From assembly GCA_963932465.1 (NCBI GenBank), contig OZ010786.1, positions 444,342,619 through 444,406,618 on the forward strand: a stretch of 64,000 bases of DNA, in the 5' to 3' direction. Source of the stretch: Maratus speciosus (Eukaryota > Arthropoda > Arachnida > Araneae > Salticidae). Under the pieces are notes generated by a model. It saw nothing but the letters and a program-made list of their open reading frames with translations, made no database searches and was not told the DNA's origin. Position numbers and translations under genes: made by a program. Positions 23,990-34,789 of the stretch are shown here, in pieces. Each line of letters opens with the position of its first letter. Within the stretch, counting starts at the first letter, position 1.

Positions 23990-24695
23990 CTACATAAAGA
24001 TCACAAAACAAATTTTCCCAAAACAGTCATAAAACTCGTCTTTTTCTTCTAGTGGCATTAATCCGTAAACCTACTTGAACTTTTACAAAACCATAAAAGT
24101 AAGAAATAACTTTATTGCTTTAAAATGTTTTGCAACTGTAATTGGTCGGCATTAGTAACGTATTCGTAAAAATAATTATGCTACAAAAATTTAAAAACAT
24201 TGCAGTAGTATTTGTGTGATTGCTTTTGAATATAAAGGAACAACTGAAAAAAAAAGTGTAAGACTGAGAAATTAATACTTCAAATATTGAAAAATAGGAA
24301 GCAGAAATGTAAGAATATTATATTAAAATTATTTTTAAGGGGTCAGGTACCCTTTAAAGCGTCCAAAAATCGATTTTTTTTCAAATAGCTTGTAATTATA
24401 TATGATTCTTTAGGAACATTAAAAGCAAACCCCATTTAAAAAGTCCTTCCGGCCAGTGCCGGGAGGAAGAGGTAGCTTTCAAATTCCTTATTTTAAAAAA
24501 GCCAACTTATATTATTCAAACACACGAAGCTCAATTTAGTGGAAACCGAATATAGGAGATTCAATACTAATTTTTATCAATACTAAATCATTATGAATGA
24601 GAATTTCGCGAAATTAGCCAGCTTTATCCAAGCTGCTTTTATTTAAAGTAACTTATATTTGGCTGAGATGTTGATGTATACTATCCACATGCCTT
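23990..24695. other. AT-rich spacer with an orphan MITE terminus
   Basis: At 24338-24360 GGGGTCAGGTACCCTTTAAA resembles the terminus of the MITE at 15389. No complementary right terminus was found, so this is either a truncated copy or coincidence. Nothing else recognised. Confidence 0.45.
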
Positions 24696-25735
24696 CTTAC
24701 ATGGAAATAGGCGAATACGTGTGTTATCGCGTGACAAATACAAGATCGTTTCAAAATGTTAGCCATACGAGAAATTCAAAGTGATAATTCAACCATTTTT
24801 TAAGATACAAACAAAAGAACAAATTTTCAGAAACAAAATCTGCTCCGGAATCTTTGTATCAAGGACAAACACATAAAAAAATCTTTTTCATTTTCCAATT
24901 TTTTAATACCTCATTTTAAATTTTAAATTTAATTTTTTTAAATGGCAACCCTTTTGAAACAAGATGGCGAATGAAGCTGGCCAACGAACTCGGTCGAGAC
25001 ATTGGTATGTACTATGTACAGACCAAGTAACATCCAAATCGGTTCATAAATACGCTTGTTATCGCGTGACAAATATCAGGTCGTTTTAAAATGTCAACCA
25101 CAATAGAAATTCAAAATGCTATAACTCAGGCATTTTTTTAGATATAGACGAAACAAAAACTGTTCCGGAATCTTTGTATTAAGGTCAAACAGATACGAAA
25201 AAAATCTTTTTCATTTTCTAATTTTTTGGTATCTCATTTTAAATTTTAAATTTTTTAAATTTTTTTAAATGGCCGCCATTTTGAAACAAGATGGCGGATG
25301 AAGCTGGCCAACGAACTCGGTCGAGATATTTGTATGTACTATGTACACACCAAGGTACATCCAAATCGGTTCATAAATACGCCTGTTATCACGTGACAAA
25401 TATCAGGACGTTTCAAAATGTCAGCCACGCTAGAAATTCAAAATGCTATAACTCAGCCATTTTTTAAGATATAGACGAAACAAAAACTGCTCCCGAATCT
25501 TTGTATCAAGGTCCAATACATAAGAAAAAAATATTTTTCCATTTTTAATTCTTTGGTACCACATTTCAAATTTAAAATTTTTAAAAAAAATTTTAATGTC
25601 CGCCATTTTGAAACAAAATGGCGGATGAAGCTGGCCAACGAACTCGGTCGAGACATTGGTATGTACTATGTACATACCGAATTACATCCAAATCGGTTCA
25701 TAAATTCGAGAGTTACAGTATGACAAAGGTCAGAT
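24696..25735. repeat. Tandem repeat, ~327 bp unit, about three copies
   Basis: GATGAAGCTGGCCAACGAAC recurs near 25297 and 25624 with a one-base variant near 24970, giving 327-328 bp spacing. Other shared blocks are AAATCGGTTCATAAATACGC and CCGGAATCTTTGTAT. Open frames on both strands follow the period and are not genes. Confidence 0.85.
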
Positions 25736-25751
25736 ATATATATATATATAT

Positions 25752-25801
<50 letters not shown>
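25735..25801. repeat. (TA)n microsatellite
   Basis: Long TA dinucleotide run with one GG interruption (25750-25753). It joins the 327 bp tandem repeat to the dispersed repeat at 25802. A similar AT run precedes the related copy at 48530. Confidence 0.95.
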
Positions 25802-25803
<2 letters not shown>

Positions 25804-25935
25804 ACTTTTGAACGGAGGGTGGTTTCGGGGTCTGGGGGTCATGATCGATGAAAATATACCAAAATTTTTTTAAATCGCTTTCCTCCGAACGGCTGCAATA
25901 GGTAGCTTTTTGTAATGAAAGCTACCTAAAATTCG
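25802..25935. repeat. Dispersed repeat R6, copy 1
   Basis: GGGGTCATGATCG, CACTTTCCT/CGCTTTCCT, ACGGCTGCAAT and GTAATGAAAGCTACCTAAAA occur in the same order at 48549-48646. Both copies are preceded by an AT-dinucleotide run, suggesting the microsatellite belongs to the repeat. Confidence 0.7.
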
Positions 25936-27292
25936 CATTAGAAGAGAAGTTATGTCTAAATCTCTTTGAACTTTTGCTATATGATAAAGGGGTGATTCAA
26001 ATTTTAAAGCCAATTTTCTCAAAACAGCGATTTTGATCATTGCGCGCACGATTTCTGAAAAACGGTTACCTAGAATTTCACGAAATTTTAGGTGGATGCA
26101 TTAAACGTACAGATACACAAAATTACCTCTGATTATGTTTCTCAAGTAAGAAGTTTAGAATTTGCGACTGCTTTTGTATAAAAACAATCTCGATATTTCG
26201 AATTTCTTTTTAAAACAAATTTCTCGGGATCTACAAATTTTATTTTTTTTAATTGTAGGGCATTTTGAAAACACTTTATATCTGTACTCATTTTTTAAAA
26301 TCTTGACTTGTTTCAGGCATTCAAATGGGAAAGCAAGGGGCATGCAAGAATAATTCTTTCATAAAAATTGTATTATCTTTAAAAACAAATTAAAAAAAAA
26401 CAATACACGTGTATACCTTTTTTTAAAACTTTAATTGATAAAATAAATCATTCCTAACATATGTTTTCAATTTATAATTAAAAGCTAATTAGTTAAAGAG
26501 TGTCTGCAGTTCTTACAGAGGTCACTTTTCCATGTACCACGCCCGATACTCTAATCGCGTCCCTCGATGTCTCACTACGTTATCCCAAATCGGCATATTC
26601 AAATTTCAATCGGTTTCTTTGTTACGACGCGAAGTTTCGTACCTTTTCATTTAAACACCCATAGTATGTTATTTAATAAAGTTTTAAGACTTATGAGGCA
26701 TAACTTATTGATGCGCCCTTGTGTATATATATGTATGTATTAATTGTAATAAATTTATTTTTAAGACAGATTAGTTTCCGTTTTCGGCCGAAACTAGAAC
26801 GATAACCGAAATTCTGTTCCCGTTCGGTTTCAGTCTTAAAAGCTAGTTTCGATTGAACACTAGTTAAAATAGTACACTTGTAAGTAACTGATGCGAGGTG
26901 CGTAAAATCCTTAGAATTTCCAAAGAGTACAATACTGCAATTTTTGATTAAATCATTTAACTAATATTTATGTTAAAGATTAGAAGTATTTCTTAGATTA
27001 ATCGCAGAATTTGAAGATTGTTTTAAAGGCGAAAGATTCTATTCGAAAATTGTAACAAAACCGTGTGTACCCTGCTATTGTGTTCTAAAACATTTCTTAC
27101 TAATTTTTCATTTCTGAATAGTAATACGATTTATGAGAAGTGCTGACACTGGCAATTATACAAAAAAATATATTGTATGGTTATATCTGAAAAGTGCCTT
27201 GAATTATCAAGCTTTTCTTTCTTTATCTCGATTGTTTTTCACAAATAAACATTTTAACATTTTATTTTTTTTGCTTTTTAAAAAATGAATTG
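25936..27292. other. AT-rich spacer, no gene seen
   Basis: Overlapping short frames on both strands near 26155-26353 are lysine/phenylalanine-rich and look like chance. A less AT-rich stretch at 26520-26640 matches nothing recognised. Confidence 0.5.
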
Positions 27293-27950
27293 CAGTAAAT
27301 AACCTCAAATCCGGCACCTTTGGGTCTTGAAACATGCTGGATTACGAAATTTTCCAGATTACAGGATGAATGCCGGGGGAAAATATGTGTAGAAGTTAGA
27401 CTTAAACAAAAAAAAGCATGCTTTTTATTCTTTAAACAGTTTGAATAAAATAATAAAAAAGTAATGTAATGTGCAACATATGTACATGGCTATAAAATTA
27501 AAACGAGCACGCTAGGCCTACTCGTAGAAAACCATCTTAAAGAAATCTGGAATGCCAGTTTGTTTGGTAGTAGTCTTTTCTCTTTTTTTTTTTTTTTTTT
27601 AGGAAGTCATTTCTTATGATATGGAGTTTCATAATTTCCGCATGGTTGAACGAACTGCTGCGCTCAGAAAACTTGACAAATGTATTCAAGGCTGAATTCC
27701 AGCTGATTTTGCATGACTCATCCATATCATCATCATAAAAACCAACGTCTTTGGGGGTTGTTGGGTTGATAACACTCTGAATGATGGCGCCATCTCTCAT
27801 CAGTCAAAATTTCCTCTGTCGGCACATCAAAATCTGCTTCAACATTCAACAACTCTTTTATTTTTTCTCAATTCAGTTGTGTTTCCGAAAGTCATGACAG
27901 ATTATCCAGCATGCTGGAACTTGGGATGCCGGATTAGAGGATGTTTACTA
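27293..27950 (-). mobile_element. pogo/Tigger-type DNA transposon relic
   Basis: Terminal inverted repeats: left CAGTAAATAACCTCAAATCC, right end complement AGTAAACATCCTCTAATCCG followed by GGCATCCCAAG. AATCCGGCA-type termini are typical of pogo/Tigger elements of the Tc1/mariner superfamily. The element is internally deleted (~660 bp versus 2-3 kb for autonomous ones) and retains only the C-terminal transposase tail on the minus strand. A T-homopolymer at 27583-27600 lies inside. Confidence 0.75.
27540..27870 (-). pseudogene. pogo/Tigger transposase C-terminal fragment, frameshifted
   Basis: Translation of the minus strand gives an acidic stretch (YDDDMDES), then SWNSALNTFVKFSERSSSF and AEIMKLHIIRNDFLKKKKKK, then YYQTNWHSRFL. 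This order (Trp-x-x-Ala-Leu, acidic/serine turn, Glu-x-x-x-Leu-His, basic run, C-terminal Gln/Phe) fits the tail of pogo/jerky-like transposases. Upstream, EEILTDE is in one frame and AIIQSVINP in another, so there is a frameshift near 27800. In the family this region follows the DDE catalytic core, which is absent here. Not functional. The call rests on family recollection, without alignment. Confidence 0.65.
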
Positions 27951-28619
27951 AATTACATTTGCTTTTAAATTCAATTATATTTTTAATTTTCGATCCTATC
28001 CTAAATGTTTTTTTTATCGTCATTTATACTTACTATCTGATCCGCTCGGCATTGCCTGGGCCCTTGATAATAACCTCATATAAATCCCAAATTTGTATGA
28101 GTTTTTTTACCCTTTTTTTATCGGCGTTTGCCCGGGACTGTGATAACATTAATCAAACTTTAGGTTTGCAAAACTAACTAAGCCGTTTTTGTATGAATTT
28201 ATATTTTTATGAAAATTTTGCGAAAAAATATGGATATGTAGCTGTAAAAGCGCTCTTAATAAGACAGTTTGTCTTTTCAAATACGATTATTACATAGTTT
28301 TTTTTAAATAGTTCTTGTTGTCCGAACATTCCGGACAATGCGCCAAAGTTCAACAGGTTGAGAAATCTCGATGACATGGCTCCCTCAGGTTTTCAATATA
28401 TTCATTGCACTTAAAAAACATCATTTCCACCAAAATACAACAATTTAGCAAAACTTTCTATTTACAAAAACAAATTATGACAAATTCATCTTAACTTCGC
28501 ATATTTCGAGCAACTCTAACAAACGACATCGAATCTCACTTTCGATAAACTCATATCTTGTTATTTCGTGCACAAAAATTCATGATCATTTTGAGTACTT
28601 TGATATACCACAGTAGCTC
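27951..28619. other. AT-rich spacer, no gene seen
   Basis: A 78-codon hydrophobic plus-strand frame (27941-28177) starts inside the transposon terminus and is judged a chance frame. Confidence 0.5.
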
Positions 28620-29265
28620 TCAAAAAATCTACTACTGCTTATAAACCAGAAAGAAAAAATCAGGCGTCAAGCATATATTATAGCATAGCACTTTCCTGTA
28701 CATTCGGTATAATATAATAAAACTTCACCGGTTAATAATCTGGAATATGTCTAATTGAAACATTTGGAAACGCATAACACATTTAAAAACCAAATTTCAG
28801 CAATTCCCATCTACAATAGGAAAATTATCCCAATTCTTTGAGAAGCCCTGTATATGATATAGAGATTTGTATCTATAAACTACATGCACGCTAAAATTTA
28901 GTTCAGTTTAGATATACTTATCCCAGTTGAAAATTTCCTCTAATAAAGTGAATGGTACGTGAGTTCTTTTTTTAAGCCCTACATGCGATGTATACAATTT
29001 ATACATAACGAGTAAGATACAAAAGATCAGTTAGATTTAAACGCTATGCCGAATTTAAAAATGCACTTCCAGCAATTTTTGCCCAAAAGACAGTACTGAA
29101 ACCTATTTATTTTCTGTGTCTCTGTAAATAAACGATAAATGCTATGAAGGCTTTATTCTATAGTAATCATCTTGTAGTGATTTACATTCAGTGATTTACA
29201 GCAATTTCAATACATTTTAAATAGTATTAAAATAAATTCTTAAAACACCATCAAAAACTTTTAAA

Positions 29266-29311
29266 TGCGCTAGGCCTTTCGCAAGATCTGAGACTTTCTT
29301 CGTCAGGCACA
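29266..29311 (-). ncRNA. Hammerhead ribozyme-like motif, PLE family 2 copy L (mutated)
   Basis: On the minus strand: GTGC, then CTGACGA, an extra A, helix II strand GAAAG, loop, CTTGC (one mismatch against GAAAG), GAAA, GGCC, TA, GCGCA. It is the mutated twin of the better-preserved motif at 31769-31814. Helix I is formed by GTGC/GCGC with one wobble. Probably inactive or weakened by the helix II mismatch. Confidence 0.55.
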
Positions 29312-29675
29312 AAGAAGACGTACTTCAACTATGAAAGCAGCAGCAAGACTGAAATGAGAGATAATGGAAGGGGAAACAAGCTGAAGAAGCAACCAATAGA
29401 AAATTAGAAATCAACAGCTAATAGGAAAGCAGAAGACAACAGCCAATCACAGAAGAGTATAATCAAAACAGAAGAACACAGAGTAGAAGGAGAAAAAGGA
29501 AACAAGTTGGGAAAAAAACGCATGAAAATAAAACTAAAAATAAATTATCAGAAAGGGACACAACACTCAAACAACACTCACACACATATTAAAATATATA
29601 AACACATGAAATAAAAATAAATAAATGAATAAAATATAAAAACAGACTAATGTTAATTAATACAAAAAAATAAAA

Positions 29676-30596
29676 ATGGTAGTACTGAAAAGGTTTTTCC
29701 AAGCTGCAGAGAGCATTGTGGAATCAGATTTATCATTAACAATAACTTCGCGATTAAGATAAATAGCTAAATTTTCAAGAAAGTCCAATTCAGAGATACT
29801 ATTGGCATTAAAGATAATTTTAGCATTTTGAAAATTAAAACTATGGCTGGAATCCCAAGAGTACTTGGTAATAGAAGATTTAGAAATTTCTTGATTAGTT
29901 ACATAACGAGAGTGTTCTTTTAAATGGGTTTCAAGATTTCTTTTAGTTTGACCAGTATAAGATAAATCATAGTCGTTACAAGGAACATTATAAATTCCTT
30001 ATTTACGAAGATCAGGAACGGGGGATTTAGTTGAAGGGGATTTGAATTTATTGACAGGTTTAAAGATAATGTTAAAATTAAAACTTTAGCTAATTTGAAA
30101 TATAAAGGAGGATAAAAGGGAAGGACAACCAAATTATCAGGTTTGCATTTGACAAGTTTGGAAAGAGTAGATTTATTAGACGGTCTATTGAATTTCTTCA
30201 CAGTGTTATTGATAACAGAAGGATTAATAGCTCTTTTGAGAGCAACGGTTTTTAAGTAATTAAGTTCATCCTTAAGGGATGCAGAGTCGGAACAAATTTT
30301 GAGAGCACGATTTACATACGTGTATTAAAAACACCAATTTTTTGGTTGACAGGATGATTTGAGAGAGCATGAGGGGGGGTTAGAGACAGGAAAAGGTTTT
30401 TTATAAACACAAGTTTTGAAAGAAGAATCACATTTGGTAACTAAAACATCAAGGAAAGGAAGTTTACTACAATTTTCTAACTCAAAAGTAAACTGAATAT
30501 GTGGGTCGATAGAATTGACAGTTTGAAGGACGGTAGAAATATCAAAAGGAACTAAACCAAAATTAAACTAAAACTATCAGCTTATCAACTAAAACA
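29676..30596 (-). pseudogene. Penelope-like RT/GIY-YIG polyprotein fragment (copy L)
   Basis: Reading the minus strand across frameshifts gives SIDPHIQFTFELENC and LPFLDVLVTKC (the conserved Phe-Leu-Asp segment after the RT active site), ELNYLKTVALKRAIN, then GIYNVPCND, LSYTGQTKRNLE (the GIY...YIG region, with YIG changed to YTG), and ISELDFLENLAIYLNREVIV near the C terminus. The same order is seen in the intact element at 56634-58988. The RT active-site part is missing by truncation, and there are at least two frame breaks, so the copy is dead. The homologous reading in copy R supports the same gene. Confidence 0.75.
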
Positions 30597-30639
30597 AAAG
30601 TATTGTCAACATAAAGGCCTACCTTTTTCTATCTCTAAC

Positions 30640-31376
30640 CCACCTGATGCTCTCTGAAATCATCCTGTCAACCAAAAAATCGGTGTTTTTTACACATATG
30701 TAAATCGTGCTCTCATAATTTGTTCCGACTCTGAACTTAATTACTTAAAAACTGTTGCTGTCAAAAGAGTTTTCAATCTTTCTGTTACCAATAATGCTGT
30801 GAAGAAACTCAATAGACCGTCTAATAAATCTACTCTTTCCAAATCTGTCAAAAGCAAACCTGATAATTTGGTTGTCCTCCCCTTTATCTTCCTTTATGTT
30901 TCAAATTAGCTAAAGTTTTACGACGTTTACGTAACATTTCAATTTTAACGTTATTTTATCGTTATAACGTTAAAGATAACGTTACGTTATTTTTAAACCT
31001 GTCAATAAATTCAAATTCCCCTCCACTAAATCTTCTATTCTTGATCTTCGTAAATGGGGAATTTATAATGTTCCTTGTAACGGCTGTGATTTATCTTATA
31101 TTGGTCAATCTAAAAGAAATCTTGAAATCCGTTTTAAATAACACTCTCGTTATGTAACTAATCACGAAATTTCTAAATTTTCTATTGCCAAGCACTCTTG
31201 GGATTCCGGCCGTAGTTTTAATCTTCAAAATGCTAAAATTATCTTTAATGCCAATTATATCTCTGAATTGGACTTTCTTGAAAATTTAGCTATTTATCTT
31301 AATCGCGAAGTTATTGTTAATGATAAATCTGATTCCACAATGCTCTCTGCAGCTTGGAAAAACCTTTTCAGTTCTA

Positions 31377-31385
<9 letters not shown>
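30640..31385 (+). pseudogene. Penelope-like RT-linker/GIY-YIG fragment (copy R)
   Basis: Readable segments are HPVNQKIGVFYTYVNRALII, ELNYLKTVAVKRVFN, KLNRPSNKSTLSKSVKSKPD, then WGIYNVPCNGCDLSYIGQSK with RNLEIRFK, a stop codon (TAA at 31138-31140, within the sense order FK-stop-HSRYV), FSIAKHSWDSGRSFN, and ISELDFLENLAIYLNREVIV. GIY and YIG motifs, the Cys pair and two His residues of the Penelope-type endonuclease are present. In-frame stops (for example after PPDAL near 30645) and the palindromic expansion make it non-functional. The closest relative in the window is copy L; the intact element at 56634 belongs to a different family. Confidence 0.8.

Positions 31386-31428
<43 letters not shown>
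31378..31428. repeat. (TA)n microsatellite inside PLE copy R
   Basis: TA dinucleotide run with a single GT interruption, directly after the endonuclease frame; absent from copy L, so it expanded after the copies separated. Confidence 0.9.
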
Positions 31429-31768
31429 TTGTACTAATTAACATGAGTCTGTTTTTATATCTTATTCATTTATTTATTTTTATTTCATGTGTTCACATAT
31501 TTTAATATGTGTGTGAGTGTTGTTTGAGTGTTGTGTCCCTTTCTGATAATTTATTTTTAGTTTTATTTTCAAGCGTTTTTTTCCCAACTTGCTTCCTTTT
31601 TCTCCTTCTACTTTGTGTTCTTCTGTTTTGATTATACTCTTCTGTGATTGGCTGTTGTCTTCTGCTTTTCTATTGGCTGTTGATTTCTAATTTCCTATTG
31701 GCTGTTTTTTCAGCTTGTTTCCCTTCCCTTATCTTGCTACAGCTTTCATAGTAGAAGCACGCCTTCTT

Positions 31769-31814
31769 TGCGCCTGACGAAGAAAGTCTCAGATCTTTCG
31801 AAAGGCCTAGCGCA
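31769..31814 (+). ncRNA. Hammerhead ribozyme-like motif, PLE family 2 copy R
   Basis: Helix I TGCGC / GCGCA (5 bp), core CTGACGA (31774-31780), one extra A, helix II GAAAG ... CTTTC (5 bp, loop TCTCAGAT), core GAAA (31800-31803), very short palindromic helix III GG/CC, then T-A before helix I closes. All invariant hammerhead boxes are present in the right order. Very short helix III fits Penelope-like element hammerheads reported to act as dimers. The extra A after CTGACGA is atypical. Folding was done by eye only. Confidence 0.65.
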
Positions 31815-32149
31815 TTTAAAAGTTTTTGATGGTGTTTTAAGAAGTTCTTTTAATACTGATTGATTTACACCAATTCCAACTTATTTGCTTACATTTTAAA
31901 TAGCGTGATGTCATAAAAGTACACGAGAAACGATTTTTCTCCACCGTCCATAATAAAACGGAATTCTTTTGAGTGACCATGTAAATGAACGATTAACGGT
32001 ACACATAGTTAGAGCTTGGGCAAACAGACGGACCAAATTCATAAACACTTTCAACTTTGTTGGAAAGTTTTAAAAGCTATGTTGAAGATTTCAATAAATC
32101 CATTAACGCACAGTGCACATAAAAATTCCAAAGACAAAAGAAATCTGAA

Positions 32150-33035
32150 AACAAGAAAGAAAAATCATGCGTGAAGCATACATTATGAAACACTTTCCAA
32201 CACATTCAAAATAATGTAACAAAACTGTACTAATTAAAAAATTAAAATATTACGTCTAATTCAACCATATGGAAACGCATAACACATTTTAAAACCCAAT
32301 ATCAGCTGTTCCCATCTACAATTGGAAAATTAACTGATTTTTTTAGCAGCCATGTATAGGATATATTGATTTGTATCTATTAACTACATGCATACCAAAA
32401 TTTAGTTCACTTAAGAGGTACATACATTTCAGTTGAAAATTTCCCTTTCGCAATTTTAAGCTAAGCTAACTGAAAGCTTCAGTTTAGCTAAGCTTTTAGA
32501 ATTTAAGGAGAATGGTACGTGAATACTTTTGTGCAGCCCTGTATATGAGGTATAGAATTTATATGTGACGAGTAAAATAGAAAAAATTAATTAAATTTAA
32601 AAGCGCATACCAAATTTTAAACCGTATACTCCAGCAATTATTACTCAAAGACAGTACTGTAACCGATTTCTTTTGTGTGTCCCTGTAAAAGTAAATGAAT
32701 AAAAAATGCCACGAATCTAGCGTGATCGTGGTGAAATTCAGTATTTTTATATCAGTTTTAATACATTTCAAATAGCGTAATGTCATTAAAATCTGAAAGC
32801 GATTTTTCCCCATATTCTATAATGCAATGAAATACTTTTGAGTGCCTCTGTAATTGAACAATAAATCCTACATACTTCATATACAATAGCAAACATGCTT
32901 TGGTGACCCTAAATAACTTTTATAGATTTCATGAAAATCCGAGTATATTTACGGGAGTTAGAGCGTGGACAGACGGACAGACAAACCGAATGCATAAACA
33001 CTTTTCAACTTTGTTGGAAAGTGTTAAAAAAAGAA
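32150..33035. repeat. Dispersed repeat R3, copy B (near complete, ~880 bp)
   Basis: Starts near GCGTGAAGCATACATTATG, AAACACTTTCCAACACATTC and ends AACACTTTTCAACTTTGTTGG followed by AAAGTGTT. The start and end share the ACACTTTCCAAC motif in opposite orientation, hinting at short terminal inverted repeats. Contains GAGTTAGAGCGTGGACAGAC near the end. The 84-codon minus-strand frame in it is not conserved between copies. Confidence 0.8.
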
Positions 33036-33049
33036 TGAAGAAAGAAAAT

Positions 33050-33600
33050 TAATTCATGAACCTGATTATAAATCAAACTGTTTTTACATTGATTTGTAAT
33101 AAATTTCCATTTCTTTTAATCAATATCTCATTTCAAACGATGCGCACACATATAAAATAATTACCTTTTAAAGTTAACTATAATGCATTCTTAACGAAAA
33201 ATTAAATTCGTTTCCGAAACATTCAAAATTAAAATTGAGTTACATTATGCCGTTCAATTAATCACTTTATTTGCCGTATTCTAATTGTTTGCCTACGTAT
33301 TAAGTTATTTGATTACTCACTTAATAAACTGAAATCGAATTATTTTTAAATCATGATTTTTCAATAAACATTTCAATTGCAAAATCATTTTAATATAAAA
33401 TTCGCTTAATTAAAACTGCCATGTTTAATTGAATTTAAAATGTATAATCACAACATTGTTTGATCTATAACATTTATTGTGAAGATAATTAGTTTACTTT
33501 TAAAATACATTTAATTAATTCAACTTTATCAAACATACGATTTTACTTTGTTAATTAATATAGGAAATTATGAAAGAAATATATGAAAAGAATTTTAAAG
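33050..33600. repeat. Dispersed repeat R4, copy 1
   Basis: Very AT-rich unit sharing GCCGTTCAATTAAT, TATTCTAATTGTTTGC, TTAAGTTATTTGATTA-like and GTTTAATTGAAT blocks with 43990-44450. Weaker copies occur at 48700-49010 and 55700-56000. Confidence 0.65.
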
Positions 33601-33640
33601 TATATAAATTTGAATATATTGTATTTTCATAATATTTATT

Positions 33641-34386
33641 AAGAGGTCTCGGGACTCTTAAAATTGAAAAAAAAATGAAAAATACTATTTTCAACATATA
33701 ATATCTTAAAATTTATTTGATTTTATAACACAAATTTATATTGGGATGAAATATATACGGATTTTCTTTCATTTCATGTATTTAACAAATTGCAAGATGC
33801 AGAATTAGAATTTACAGGGGGCTCCAAAATGTCAGACATTGACGAGCAGATAATCGGCATAACAGATTACGCGCACGATTACAAAATAAATTTTGCAACT
33901 AGAATGGAAATTTTGGTGCTTACTTATACCTCAGATTGTAATAATTACCCTTAATCTGAATAAATTCTTATTTAAAGCATTTTTATATTTTTAATACAAA
34001 GTTGTATTTAGCTAATGCAAAATTTAGAAAATTTCAACAGTATAATCACCTAAAAAAATAATTTTTGAACAATAAAAAGGAAATTTTAGGTTCAGTTTAT
34101 ACAGACTAACATCAAACATATGTTTTGAAAATTCCATGAAAAAAATTCAGAAGTTTTTGAGATATAGTGCGCGTTATGCCCTAAAACGTCAGAAAAATGA
34201 CTTCAAATTTTCGGAAACGCTGCTTCAGCTATTGAGCGGGTACAATTCTAAAAGTCATAACTTCTGTTCAAAAAGGACTTTCAAGGAAACAATTATATCA
34301 AAATGTTGAGAAAATATATGTGTTTAACATCTAAAAAAAATTTTTTTTTCGAAAATTTTAATGCTTTAAGAGTCCCGAGACCACTT
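33641..34386. mobile_element. MITE with AGAGGTCTCGGGACTCTTAA terminal inverted repeats, copy 1
   Basis: ~745 bp. Left AGAGGTCTCGGGACTCTTAA and right TTAAGAGTCCCGAGACCACT are complements with one mismatch. The interior is AT-rich and non-coding. An inverted copy with a decayed terminus is at 60047-60790. Its right end abuts the larger element beginning at 34393. Confidence 0.85.
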
Positions 34387-34708
34387 AGACAAATGTCAGA
34401 CGAACGACTTTTTGAACGCTTGTGGTTTCAACAAGAAAAATAAACACCTGCGCTATCCCGGTCAGACGAGCGATCTATGAAACGTTCCCGCCACACAGAG
34501 CAGACGACATTATTCGCCGCAACAGAATGATTTCCATTCGATGTTTTCAATAAGCAAAATGGATCTTCTGCATGAAATAAATGATTTTGTAATTTTATAT
34601 TAGTTATTCAAGAAATTAGAAAAAAGAAATATACACAGACGGTACTAGGTTCATCCTATTTTAAGTAATCGGTAGAAAATTAACTTTGCTGTACACAAAA
34701 TTTTACAA

Positions 34709-34732
34709 AAAAAAAAAAAAAAAAAAAAAAAA
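34709..34732. repeat. Poly-A run
   Basis: A homopolymer of about two dozen bases followed by GGAAAGAAAAC; may be the tail of an inserted retroelement, but no body was recognised upstream. Confidence 0.8.
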
Positions 34733-34789
34733 GGAAAGAAAACGGAACGGCCACTTTACCAAACTTAACTATATTTGCTTCAAAAATAG

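Larger units (their letters stand above)
29223..30600 (-). mobile_element. Penelope-like element family 2, copy L (decayed, 5' truncated)
   Basis: Minus-strand relic containing the end of the reverse transcriptase, the linker and the GIY-YIG endonuclease region, then a ~450 bp 3' segment ending with a hammerhead-like motif near 29266-29311. It mirrors copy R (30601-31858) in opposite orientation; the two meet near 30600. Outer ends share AAAACACCATCAAAAACTTT and its complement. Confidence 0.8.
30601..31858 (+). mobile_element. Penelope-like element family 2, copy R (decayed, 5' truncated)
   Basis: Plus-strand relic of the same family as copy L. It contains the linker, the GIY-YIG region and the 3' segment ending with TTTTTGATGGTGTTTTAAGA. 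An expansion of AACGTTA-type palindromic motifs at 30918-30992 replaces the shorter TTAAAATTAAAAC-type sequence seen in copy L. A (TA)n run at 31378-31428 sits just after the coding part. Confidence 0.8.
28620..32110. repeat. Dispersed repeat R3, copy A, split by an inverted pair of Penelope-like relics
   Basis: 28620-29222 and 31862-32110 match the uninterrupted copy at 32150-33035 (shared blocks: GGAAACGCATAACACATTT, CCATCTACAAT, TTGTATCTAT, GACAGTACTG, AACACTTTCAACTTTGTTGG). Between them lie two Penelope-like fragments. The flanking R3 sequence GATTTACA...CATTTTAAATAG is present on both sides of the insert, as a target duplication would leave. Confidence 0.75.

Noticed and set aside
24338..24360. 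Complete MITE of the 15389 family
   Set aside because: Only one terminus was found; no complementary right end within the following ~2 kb.
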